This document shows positions 33,962 to 42,317 of a DNA stretch of 42,629 bases, piece by piece. The DNA is from an uncultured Campylobacter sp. (GTDB taxonomy: Bacteria > Campylobacterota > Campylobacteria > Campylobacterales > Campylobacteraceae), in the NCBI RefSeq assembly GCF_938045205.1, contig NZ_CALIMY010000132.1, positions 1-42,629 of the forward strand. The letters are read 5' to 3'. Position 1 is the stretch's first letter. Every line of letters starts with the position of its first letter. Made by a program: the position numbers and the translations under genes. Below the pieces are notes generated by a model, which searched no databases, was not told where the DNA came from, and saw only the letters and a list, made by a program, of their open reading frames with translations.

Positions 33962-35749
33962 ATCGCGCGCTGAATTAAGAGATGAAATTTTAGCGAAATT
34001 TCGCGTCGCCGTTTGAGAGGTAAATTTTACGCTTTTAAGCGGCGGCGCTTTAGTCTGCGCGGATTGCGGTAGCGTAAATTCGATCCGAGCGATTTTGGGC
34101 GGCGCAAATTTAAAGCGCTACTGCGGCGAGATGTGATTGTGAGCGAACCGAAACGGCGCGAATTTAAGCAGGCGCGGTTTTAAATCGCATTGCGATCGCA
34201 CCGGATTTAAGTGCAAATGCCTGCAGCGACGCCCTCTATGTATGACAGCCAGGCGGATCATGCGATTTTAATTTACTCGGGCGGATGCGGCAGCGAGCGC
34301 TCGTGGAGCCTTTTTGCTTTCGCGAATTTGATTTTTGCGGCGATAAATTTTGCGCCCATCTGCGGTTTATAACCTTGCTTCGGGCGAATTTTATGAGCGC
34401 TCGCAGTCGCGCGGATGCGTCCGAAGCGTCGCGCGCTTTAAATTTAAAATTTAGCCTAGGCGCGCGAATTCGATGCTTTAAACTATAAAATCAATAAATT
34501 TTGCCCGCGTCTGTGCGTCTTTTGCGTCCTAAAAGCGATAAATTTAGCGCGCCTGCGCCGCCGCCGCAGATACGCTAGGACGAGGGTTTTTCTGCATTCG
34601 CCGCTTGGAATTTTGATATTTGATTTTAGCTTGACGATCTGGTCGGTACGTGCCCGTGCCGCAAATTTTTAAAATGGAGCTTTATAAAATTTCACGGCGC
34701 CGATCGCAAATAAAATTTTATAAATTTTATCGTAAAAGCACAGCGCGATCGGAGCAAATTTAACGCAAGCCCGGCCCTGTCGTAGCGGCATACGGTAGCC
34801 GCATCTGCACTAAATTTAGCGATAAGCAAATCCGCGATCTTAATAATACCAATTTACGCAGACGCGACCCGCTCCGAATCAAAGCGTCATCGGAGGGCTT
34901 GACGGGCTTTGCGAGCGAGCGGAGTAATGCGCTGCCACCATCTTTACAGAAGCGCGATTTTGCGATTGAGCGGTCTTTTTCGCCTCAAGACGGACATATC
35001 GTAGGCTAAAATTTAAATGGAATTTCATAAAGCGCGGCGCTGCTTTTAAATTTACGTTGCAAATCTCATAGGCTGCGAATACGGCGTTAAATTTTAAAAT
35101 TCTGTCTGTCTTAATCATGCCTTGAGGTTATGTATTGCGAGGGGTGCGCGAGCCACTTGATTGGAAAATGAGTTTTAGATCGCGCCTTGCGTATGTATCG
35201 CGCGGTAAAATAAATTTTTGCGCCGTAAAATTTCGCGCCGCTGCGTTACTGCTGAGCCGCTCGCCGTCTTACCTCCTGTCCTATTGCTCCGTATTTTCAA
35301 ACGCGCTAGAATTTCAGCAAAGCTACGTTTTAATGCAAAATTTATCCACTTACCGCGGTCTGCGGCGGATGAAATTTTGCCGCTCGCCGCGAGACGCGCG
35401 CGGTATTTGATTGCCACGCATGCACGTCATAGCCCATATCCTTGCCGCAAGCCGCCGTTTTACTAACGTCCATCGTTGTGGCTCTCGCCTGCTTCTTCGC
35501 GTATATTTTTTATGCCTTGTAAGCTGCGCGTCACCGCATCTGCGTCAAGATCGCGCCGTGCCTTTAAAGCACGCAAATCCATCCTGCATAAAATTTAGCT
35601 TTTTTGCCATGCTCGCCTCCTGCCGCACTTTGTCGTGCTTATATGTTGCGAGCCGCCGCCGCCTTATTTCGCAACCGCACCTGTCACGCATACATACCGC
35701 GCTCGCTGCTAATTTTAGCACCTGTGCTTTAAATTTCAGTCCAAAAGCC
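33962..35749. other. Long gene-free region
   Basis: 1788 bases between dnaQ and the glycerate kinase gene. Several open frames of 60-120 codons exist on both strands (for example 34285-34488, 35135-35410 and 35411-35773 on +), but none shows a known motif, signal peptide or coherent ribosome site, and they overlap one another in different frames. The DNA is fairly GC-rich with many AAATTT words. I see no tRNA, insertion sequence or CRISPR. It may be a decayed gene region. Confidence 0.5.
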
Positions 35750-36886
35750 CTATTTGGCGCCGCGTCCGAGTAGAAATAATCGCACCGCTTGTTCGGCGAC
35801 CCGGGCTAAATTTTGCGTTGCGACGGTGGGCTCCATCGCGCGCTCAAGGCTCATCGGTTCGTTTAGGATGCAAAAAAATGCGCCTATGCCTCGCTCGTTA
35901 CAGCCGCCGGCACAGGGCGAGATGCCGCCTGCCAGCGCGATTACGGGCACGCCGTAAGAAGCAGCAATCTTTGCGACACCGCAAGGGGTTTTACCCATCG
36001 AGCTTTGAAAATCGAGCCTTCCTTCGCCTGTGATGACGAGCTCGGTGCCTTGCATATCGCGCTCTAGCCCGATCTCTTCGGTGATGATGTCGATGCCCGG
36101 CTTAAGCGTCGCGTTTAGAAAGCTTACAAAACCAAAGCCCAGCCCGCCAGCAGCTCCTGCTCCGGGGCTATTCCAAAGCTCGCGTCCGAGGTGTTTGCTT
36201 ACGACGCTTGCAAAATTGATAAGTCCTGCATCGAGCTGCTTTACCATCGTCGCATCCGCGCCCTTTTGCGGAGCGTAAATATATGCCGCGCCGTTTTCGC
36301 CAAAAAGTGGATTATCCACATCGCAGGCGATGAGAAACTCACATTCTTTAAGATGCGGCAGCATCGAAGTGCAATCTATCGTGGCGAGTTTAATCAGATC
36401 CTCGCCCGCTCCCGCAAGCTCTGCGCCATTTGCATCTTTAAATTTAAAACCAAGCGCGCGCAGCATACCCATACCCGCATCATTCGTAGCACTTCCGCCG
36501 ATGCCTATGATAAACTTTCGCGCGCCGTGCGTGATCGCATGCGCTATCATCTCGCCAAAGCCATAAGTGCTCGTTTTTAGCGGATTGCGGCGCGATTTTT
36601 CGATGAGCGGCAGACCCGATGCGGACGCCATTTCTAAGATGCCTAGCTCGCCTTTTAAGGCGTAGCGCGCGGGCGTTTTTTCGCCTAACGGATTTGCTAC
36701 GATGACGTCCATAAACCTAGCTTTTAGCGCGTCGGCAAGGGCTTCAACGCTTCCTTCGCCGCCATCTGCGATAGGTTTGACGAGCACCTCGCAGCCTAGC
36801 TTTTTGATGCCTGATTTTACGGCGTTGCCCGCCTCAAGCGAACTAAGTGAGCCCTTAAACGAGTCGATCGCGACTAAAACTTTCAT
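35750..36886 (-). CDS. Glycerate kinase (GarK/GlxK family)
   Basis: Phosphorylates D-glycerate to 2- or 3-phosphoglycerate. The N-terminus VLVAIDSFKGSLSSLEAG and the segments VKPIADGGEGSVEAL, GIGGSATNDAGMGMLRALG and ELVITGEGRLDFQSSMGKTP are diagnostic of the type II family. 378 residues is normal. AAAGGA precedes the ATG. A GntP-type permease gene lies upstream on the same strand, 393 bases away, so the two probably serve uptake and use of glycerate. The product isomer cannot be told from sequence, so I give no symbol. Confidence 0.93.
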   Translation of the reverse strand: MKVLVAIDSFKGSLSSLEAGNAVKSGIKKLGCEVLVKPIADGGEGSVEALADALKARFMDVIVANPLGEKTPARYALKGELGILEMASASGLPLIEKSRRNPLKTSTYGFGEMIAHAITHGARKFIIGIGGSATNDAGMGMLRALGFKFKDANGAELAGAGEDLIKLATIDCTSMLPHLKECEFLIACDVDNPLFGENGAAYIYAPQKGADATMVKQLDAGLINFASVVSKHLGRELWNSPGAGAAGGLGFGFVSFLNATLKPGIDIITEEIGLERDMQGTELVITGEGRLDFQSSMGKTPCGVAKIAASYGVPVIALAGGISPCAGGCNERGIGAFFCILNEPMSLERAMEPTVATQNLARVAEQAVRLFLLGRGAK

Positions 36887-37279
36887 ATTTTTCCTTTAGC
36901 TGGTATCTTAAAATTTTGGAATTTTACAGCGCGTAGGCTAAATTTACGATGACAAGACTGAAGCAAGAGTAGAATTTTAAAATCTCGTTGCCAAATTTAT
37001 GGGGCAAATTCTAAAATTTCATGTCGTGGAATTTTAAAATTCTGTAAGCCACAGAATTTCGGCTAAATTTTAAAATTCCGTAGCGATAGAATTTTAAAAT
37101 TTCGCTCCTTGAGGCTTTGTGTGTAAATTTAAAACTCCGCTATACGAAATTTTAATATTAAGGCATTTGCGCGGTACGGCTAGCTACGTAAATTTAAAGA
37201 ATCTTATGTAGCTAGCCGCTGGTAGATGCCCGTAGCGCTCCGCACTGATTTAGCGCGGTAGCGGCTAGAATAAGCTAGC
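36887..37279. other. Intergenic region with palindromic AT-rich repeats
   Basis: 393 bases between gntP-like and glycerate kinase genes. GAATTTTAAAATT-type words recur near 36971, 37029, 37064 and 37089, each nearly palindromic and separated by GC-containing spacers. A strong hairpin is at 37177-37218. No gene is seen. Confidence 0.55.
37177..37218 (-). terminator. Hairpin after the GntP gene
   Basis: CGGCTAGCTAC (37177-37187) and GTAGCTAGCCG (37208-37218) form a perfect 11-bp stem with a 20-base loop, about 60 bases past the permease stop. Part of the arm (GCGCGGTA-CGGCTAG) recurs nearby at 37254-37268. The long loop and lack of a T run lower confidence. Confidence 0.5.
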
Positions 37280-38656
37280 CTAGATCAAAAACAGCGACAA
37301 AATCCAAACGCTGATCATGCCCGTAATGCCCATAATTAGGGTTAGCATGGTCTGTGTGCGGTAGCCTTGCTGCGGATTCATCTTGCTGAAATTCGTAACA
37401 ACCCAGAAGTAGCTGTCGTTAGCGTGCGAAACCGTCATAGCGCCCGCTGCGATCGCCATTACCACAAGCGCGCTGGACATTTCGGAGGTGAAGCCCAGCA
37501 CCTGCATCAGCGAGCCGTCCGCGTTAAATGCGCCCATGATCGAAGCGGTGGTGATGATCGCCACGGTGGAGCTTCCTTGCGCGGTTTTTAGGACTGCCGA
37601 GATTAAGAACGGGAAGAAAATTCCCGCGGCTTTAATCGCGGTCGCATTGTCCTTGATGTAGGTTACGAAGCCGGCGTCGGTGATTACCTTGCCTAGCACT
37701 CCGCCCGCTGCGGTGATGAAGAGGATCGGGCCTACGATTTTTAAGGATTCGTTGGTGATCTCGCTAAATTCGCCTAGTTTGTCGGTTTGTGCAAGTAGAA
37801 ATACCGCAAAAACTACGCCCAAGGCTAGCGCGATGATAGGATTTCCTAAAAATTGCGAAATTTCGCCCGCAAATCCGCCTACTTTTAAGATCTTGGCGAC
37901 GGAGCCCAGCGCCATAAATAGGATCGGGATCAAAATAGGGGCTAAGCTCAAAAATCCGCTCGGCAATTTGCCGTATTGTTTAAGCAGATCGTCGTAGCTT
38001 TTTGCGATAACTTCATTTGCTTCAGCCTCGCTTATATGCACGCTCTTGGCGACTTTTTTGGAAAAAAAGTATGTAGCGATTAGCACCGGCAATGATACTA
38101 CCGCGCCCATTGCGATTACGAGTAGCAGATTGCCGCCTAGACCCACGGCGCCTGCTGCGGCGATCGGTCCCGGAGTCGGCGGGATGAATACGTGCGAGGC
38201 GTAGAGTCCGCCGGAGAGCGCTACTGCAAGAGCGACCGGATTTTCGCCGATTTTTTTACTGATCGCTTCTCGGATCGGGTTTAAAACTACGAAGCCGCTG
38301 TCGCAAAATACGGGGATACCTACGATCCAGCCCATTATGAGCATCGCAAGCTCTGGGCGCTTTTGCCCGACTACGTTTACGACCATATCGGCGAGTTTGA
38401 GTGCCGCGCCCGTCTTTTCGAGCACGGTGCCGATGAGCGCGCCGAAGATTATGACGATACCGATACTCTTAAACGTGCCGCTGAATCCGTCGCCGATAAT
38501 CGCGGGGATCTTGGCTAGCGGTATGCCCGCAACGATCGCGAGCGCCAGGGAGATAAGCATTAGCGCCAAAAATGGGTGAACGCCTGCTTTGGAGATCAAA
38601 AAAATCATCACGACGACCGCTATGGCGAAGCAGATGATTAACGCAACACCGCTCAT
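37280..38656 (-). CDS. GntP-family organic acid permease
   Basis: Inner-membrane proton symporter of the gluconate permease family, 458 residues with about 12 or more hydrophobic segments. Signatures include GVHPFLALMLISLALAI, FGALIGTVLEKTGAA, MGWIVGIPVFCDSGFVVLNPI and HVFIPPTPGPIAAAG, and the conserved end HANDSYFWVVTNFSKM. The family moves gluconate, glycerate and related acids. The downstream glycerate kinase gene suggests D-glycerate as substrate; that is inference. AGGAG precedes the ATG. Confidence 0.9.
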   Translation of the reverse strand: MSGVALIICFAIAVVVMIFLISKAGVHPFLALMLISLALAIVAGIPLAKIPAIIGDGFSGTFKSIGIVIIFGALIGTVLEKTGAALKLADMVVNVVGQKRPELAMLIMGWIVGIPVFCDSGFVVLNPIREAISKKIGENPVALAVALSGGLYASHVFIPPTPGPIAAAGAVGLGGNLLLVIAMGAVVSLPVLIATYFFSKKVAKSVHISEAEANEVIAKSYDDLLKQYGKLPSGFLSLAPILIPILFMALGSVAKILKVGGFAGEISQFLGNPIIALALGVVFAVFLLAQTDKLGEFSEITNESLKIVGPILFITAAGGVLGKVITDAGFVTYIKDNATAIKAAGIFFPFLISAVLKTAQGSSTVAIITTASIMGAFNADGSLMQVLGFTSEMSSALVVMAIAAGAMTVSHANDSYFWVVTNFSKMNPQQGYRTQTMLTLIMGITGMISVWILSLFLI

Positions 38657-39842
38657 AAAAGCTCCTTGAATGGATTTAATTTGCCCGCAAGCGGTTTAAG
38701 CTTAAACTCCGTTTGCGCCTCAAATTTAATGCGGTAATTTTAGCGAAATTTTAATATAAAGCAAGAAAGGCAGCGTTAAATTTATGGAAATTTATGATTT
38801 ATGCGGAAATGAAAGACTAGCTAGCGGAATTTATCGGTTGGAATTTATCAGTGCTACGCGGCGAGAGGCGGTTTAAATTTTAAAATTTGCAGCGTTTGGC
38901 TTGACTCACGTTGCGCGACGGCGGAAATTTTATCGCGGATCTGTCGTCGTGGCGCAGCAATGGGGGCGGTGCGATTGCGCTTTAAACGCAGGTTTGGCAG
39001 CTAAAGGGCGTAAGTGATGCGGACGGCTTTGCGGCGCTTGCTGCGGCAGCGGCGATCAAAGGCGTAGTATCGGCGGCAGCAGCGATGAGGCGGCGGCAGG
39101 GTTTTTGATATACAATCGGCGATGATAGAATTTTGATCGCAAACTACTTGCAGCAGCGGCGATAAAATTTTAATTGAATAGGTGTCGGCGGAAGTGACGT
39201 CTGAATTTTATTAAAACTATTGGCGCAGCAGCGAAATTTTGATTTTAGCGGCGCCAGAGGAGCTTTTTTAAAAGATCAAATTTTAATCAAAGGCAAAAGC
39301 GGCGTCGGTGGAGCTTCGATCAAAACGGTGCGTAGCGGCTCGGATAAAAACCGGCGGCAATGCCCGATCTTTAAAATTTTAATCGAAAATGTTCGGGATG
39401 CAAGAATTTATAGCGACAATCTTAGCTCGCCCGAGTTAAAATTTTGATCGAGAGTATTTGGCGATAGAATTTCATTCAAAAGCTAGCAATAGCGAAATTT
39501 TACGGCTCCGAAAACGGCAGGAATTTTACTATTTGAAGGCAACGGGAGGGGGGATTTACAGCTTTTTATACGATTTTTCTGCGAGCCTGCCGTGATCTTT
39601 TCGCGATTTTTTAAAATTTCAGACGGTATTTGCGCGGTTTATATGTGACGAAATTTCACGGCTCGGCTAAGTTTACAGAGCTATTTTAAATTTAGAAGGC
39701 CGTTTTAAATCGTGCAGAGGACAAAGTAGCCGAAGCGAGGAATCTGGTTTTAAATTTGCAAAGCCGTTTAAATTTGTAAAGTTACTTCCCGCCGCGCCTC
39801 TTTTTTGTGTGTTCTTTGCGCGTGTAAATTTTGAGTGCAGCG
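38657..39842. other. Gene-free region with repeated AAAATTTTRATC words
   Basis: 1186 bases between the GntP gene and the YrdC-like gene. An AAATTTTRAT core recurs at least six times between about 39130 and 39450 (for example near 39131, 39164, 39234, 39279, 39376 and 39437), often beside GGCG or GCGGCG words. One open frame at 39220-39447 runs through these repeats and I do not believe it is a gene. No RNA or mobile element is seen. Confidence 0.5.
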
Positions 39843-40265
39843 CTATCTCAGCCGCTTTAAGCGCGTTTTTGAAATTTTATAAATTTTCGAGCTTGCATTT
39901 TGGCTGAAATTTTGATCCACTACCTCGTCTGCAGCCGCTTTCGCCCAGGCTTCGTCGAAGCTTTGTCCATTTAAATTTGCGCTACTGGAGTAAAGCCAGT
40001 CAAATTGCCTTAAAAACTCCTCGTGAGCGCACCCTTTTACGACGCGCACGGCCTTGGCGTTCGGATATAAAAACGTCGTTTTTCTCGCGCGGCGCACTAA
40101 ATTTTTAAATTTAGCGGGCACGCGAGTGAGATTTTTTAGCTCGCTAAGCTTTGCCGTCGTTATGAGGCAGGGTTTGTCTGCCGCTCGGCGTTTTAGCGCG
40201 TTTATCTCGCGAAAATCCTTGCTCAAAAATCCCGCCGTCGTATCGGTCTGCGCCAAATAGATCAT
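39843..40265 (-). CDS. Short YrdC/Sua5/YciO-like protein
   Basis: 140 residues. The N-terminus IYLAQTDTTAGFLS with INALKRR and PCLITTAKLSELK, and the later YSSSANLNGQSFDE, match the YrdC fold, in which full-length TsaC/Sua5 makes threonylcarbamoyl-AMP for the t6A37 tRNA modification. It is shorter than TsaC (about 190 residues), so it may be a reduced Campylobacter type or a related protein with a different role. A strong GGAGGAGAG site precedes the ATG. It follows the EamA gene by 13 bases in the same direction. Confidence 0.75.
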   Translation of the reverse strand: MIYLAQTDTTAGFLSKDFREINALKRRAADKPCLITTAKLSELKNLTRVPAKFKNLVRRARKTTFLYPNAKAVRVVKGCAHEEFLRQFDWLYSSSANLNGQSFDEAWAKAAADEVVDQNFSQNASSKIYKISKTRLKRLR

Positions 40266-40278
40266 CTCTCCTCCAAAT

Positions 40279-41178
40279 TTACGCCTTTTTTCTATCTTTG
40301 GCCAGCAAAAATATGCACGAGATAATCAGCGTAAAGCCCGCAAAATCAAGAAACACGAACTCCGTCCCCAGCCAAAAATAGGCAAACGCCGCCGCACTCA
40401 CCGGCTCGATGCACGCTATCATGCTCGCCCTGCTTGCGCCTATTATCTTTAGTCCCGTCATGTAAAAACTAAACGCACATATCGTGCCAAGTACCACTAC
40501 TGCGGCAAGCGCCGCAAAGCCGTCCGCGTCGCTCACGCCGCCTAGCTGCCAAACCCGCGTGTAAAGCGCGAGCACGCCGCCGCCGATGACCATGCCCCAG
40601 CCTAAATTTAGCGCGACGGGGTATTTTTGATTTAGCTTCGTTGGGATGAGACTATAAATCACGACGCCAAGCGCGCTAATGAGGCACCAAACCAGCGCCT
40701 CCGCGCTGATAACCAGCGATCCCAGATCGCCGTGGGTGGCGAGCAGCACGACGCCCAGCACCGCGAAAATGAGCGCGATGAGCTCGACCTTTTTAGGCAC
40801 GCGTCGTTCTAAAAAGCAAACGACGGCGAGGATGAGCGCGGGCGCGGAGTACTGGATTACGGTCGCGACGGCGGCATTTGAGAGCTCGACACCGCAAAAG
40901 TACGAATACTGCGTCATCATAAGCCCAAAAAACGCGTAGATGAGCAGCTGCGGCAAAAGCACGCGATCTTTTAGCGGCGCAAAGGCTAGGCGCGGCGAGC
41001 GAGCGATGTAATACGCTACCATCGCAAGCCCGGCGAGGCCTAGGCGGTAGGGCACGAGCCAGTCGGCACTAACGCCCTTTTGCGTGAACAAATACTGCCC
41101 GCAAACACTGCTAAATCCCCATAATACGCCGCCAAGAAGAGTGATGAAAACGCCAAAAAATTCGCTCTGTGATCTCAT
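40279..41178 (-). CDS. EamA/DMT-family membrane transporter
   Basis: Predicted ten-segment inner-membrane exporter of the drug/metabolite superfamily, with the two EamA repeats (about residues 8-140 and 155-290). Typical stretches are FITLLGGVLWGFSSVCGQYL, SNAAVATVIQYSAPALILAV, LIFAVLGVVLLATHGDL and GASRASMIACIEPVSAAAFAYFWLG. I chose the ATG at 41178 (MRSQSEFFGVF), which has AAGG 6 bases upstream; the frame is open to 41274 but that adds a 32-residue tail not seen in the family. 299 residues is normal. Substrate unknown. Confidence 0.87.
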   Translation of the reverse strand: MRSQSEFFGVFITLLGGVLWGFSSVCGQYLFTQKGVSADWLVPYRLGLAGLAMVAYYIARSPRLAFAPLKDRVLLPQLLIYAFFGLMMTQYSYFCGVELSNAAVATVIQYSAPALILAVVCFLERRVPKKVELIALIFAVLGVVLLATHGDLGSLVISAEALVWCLISALGVVIYSLIPTKLNQKYPVALNLGWGMVIGGGVLALYTRVWQLGGVSDADGFAALAAVVVLGTICAFSFYMTGLKIIGASRASMIACIEPVSAAAFAYFWLGTEFVFLDFAGFTLIISCIFLLAKDRKKA

Positions 41179-41320
41179 TTGCCGCCTTAAATTTAAAGCC
41201 AAAGTATACAAGCTTATGCTTAAGCTGGGGTTAAATTTAGGACTTTGGCGTAGTTTATCGGACAGTGTTTGCAACTAGTAGAATTTTGTAAATTTAAAAT
41301 TTAAGGCTAAACATTAGTGA

Positions 41321-41326
41321 TATAAT
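41321..41326 (+). promoter_or_regulatory. -10 element for the HNH-like gene
   Basis: TATAAT in the context GTGATATAATAAAT, 34 bases before the ATG at 41361. AAAGGAG at 41345-41351 is the ribosome site. Confidence 0.6.
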
Positions 41327-41360
41327 AAATATAACATTTTTCACAAAGGAGAATAAAAGA

Positions 41361-42317
41361 ATGAAGAAAAATTGGTCAGAAATTTCTCTTGCAACGAGAG
41401 CCCAAATTTTACTTAACTACAATAATTTGGATTTTTTCAAAGGTAATTTTAAGCCTGTCGACATTTATCAAAAAAACAACAAAAAGAATTTAAATTGGTT
41501 TTATGTTGAGAGCGAACATACTTTAGTAAAAAGCGCTGAAAAAACTAAAGACGGCAAGTATAATTTTTCATTTCCTATTGAAAAAGAACAGGATATGGCA
41601 AAGATGGATGTGAAAAGTATTTTTGGCGGAGTAGAGAAAATAGGCAAGATCATCTTTGGATGTTTTGATATAGAAAATTCAAAATTTTACAGATTAGAAA
41701 AAACTTTTTATGATATATGCAAAAATGTAAAAAATAGCAAATATACATTAACGGAAGATGACTTGAGATCCGAAAAACCATTAGGGGTGGAAGAAGATTT
41801 TTTTAATAGCTGGAAAGCTCTATCAAAAGCTGAAAAAGTTGTAAAAAATAGCAAAAATACAAGACTAGAAGGATTTAAGGGAATGGCAAATTTTTTTAAT
41901 TGGTATAACAATCAAGAGAAAAAATGCTGCTATTGCGGAGTTGAAGAAGCTGATTTAAAAGAATACTTTAAAAGTGAAAATACGCAATATGAAAAAGCTA
42001 GACCAAGAGGAAAATTTTTAGAAGTTGAACGAGTGATAACAGCGCCAAAAAGTGAAAATAAATATTCAAAAGATAATTGCCGTTTGGCTTGCTACATTTG
42101 CAATAATGCAAAAAGTGATTTTTTGTCGGCTGAGAGTTTTGAGCCTATTGCTAGAGGTATAAATAAATTTTGGAATGACTACTTAAACAAGAATGTAGAA
42201 TTTCCAGAAGATTTTGAATATTGGAGCAAAAACAAAAATAGTTTTAAAAATGGCGGTAACTCTACCGCCCAAATTTCTCTGCCGTTATGCAGTGTAGCGC
42301 TCCGCCAAGCTCTATGA
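41361..42317 (+). CDS. HNH-endonuclease-like zinc-ribbon protein, AT-rich
   Basis: 318 residues. A four-cysteine HNH-type core lies at about 186-256: CCYC (Cys189/Cys192), then LEVERVITAPKSENKYSKDN, then CYICNNAKSDF (Cys244/Cys247). In canonical HNH enzymes the middle part carries Asp-His; here it reads VERV, as in the ERID/DRID-type relatives. The N-terminal 180 residues have no motif I know. Base composition is far more A+T-rich than its neighbours, which suggests recent transfer. The last 18 codons run antisense into the agmatine deiminase gene and through its terminator, so the native C-terminus may be lost. A restriction or phage-defence role is possible but unproven. Confidence 0.75.
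   Translation: MKKNWSEISLATRAQILLNYNNLDFFKGNFKPVDIYQKNNKKNLNWFYVESEHTLVKSAEKTKDGKYNFSFPIEKEQDMAKMDVKSIFGGVEKIGKIIFGCFDIENSKFYRLEKTFYDICKNVKNSKYTLTEDDLRSEKPLGVEEDFFNSWKALSKAEKVVKNSKNTRLEGFKGMANFFNWYNNQEKKCCYCGVEEADLKEYFKSENTQYEKARPRGKFLEVERVITAPKSENKYSKDNCRLACYICNNAKSDFLSAESFEPIARGINKFWNDYLNKNVEFPEDFEYWSKNKNSFKNGGNSTAQISLPLCSVALRQAL
42252..42269 (-). terminator. Terminator of the agmatine deiminase gene
   Basis: On the - strand GGCGGTA-GAGT-TACCGCC is followed by ATTTTT, a textbook intrinsic terminator that begins at the deiminase stop codon. The + strand HNH-like gene reads through it. Confidence 0.75.

Noticed and set aside
35411..35773. 120-codon frame running into the glycerate kinase 3' end
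   Set aside because: No known motif, biased Arg/Ser/Cys content typical of non-coding translation, and it overlaps a real gene antisense. A 48-codon frame on the other strand with a GGAGG site inside it was also judged too weak.
39120..39460. Possible CRISPR or iteron-type origin in the AAATTTTRAT cluster
   Set aside because: Spacing is irregular, the core is only about 10 bases, and no replication or Cas gene is near.
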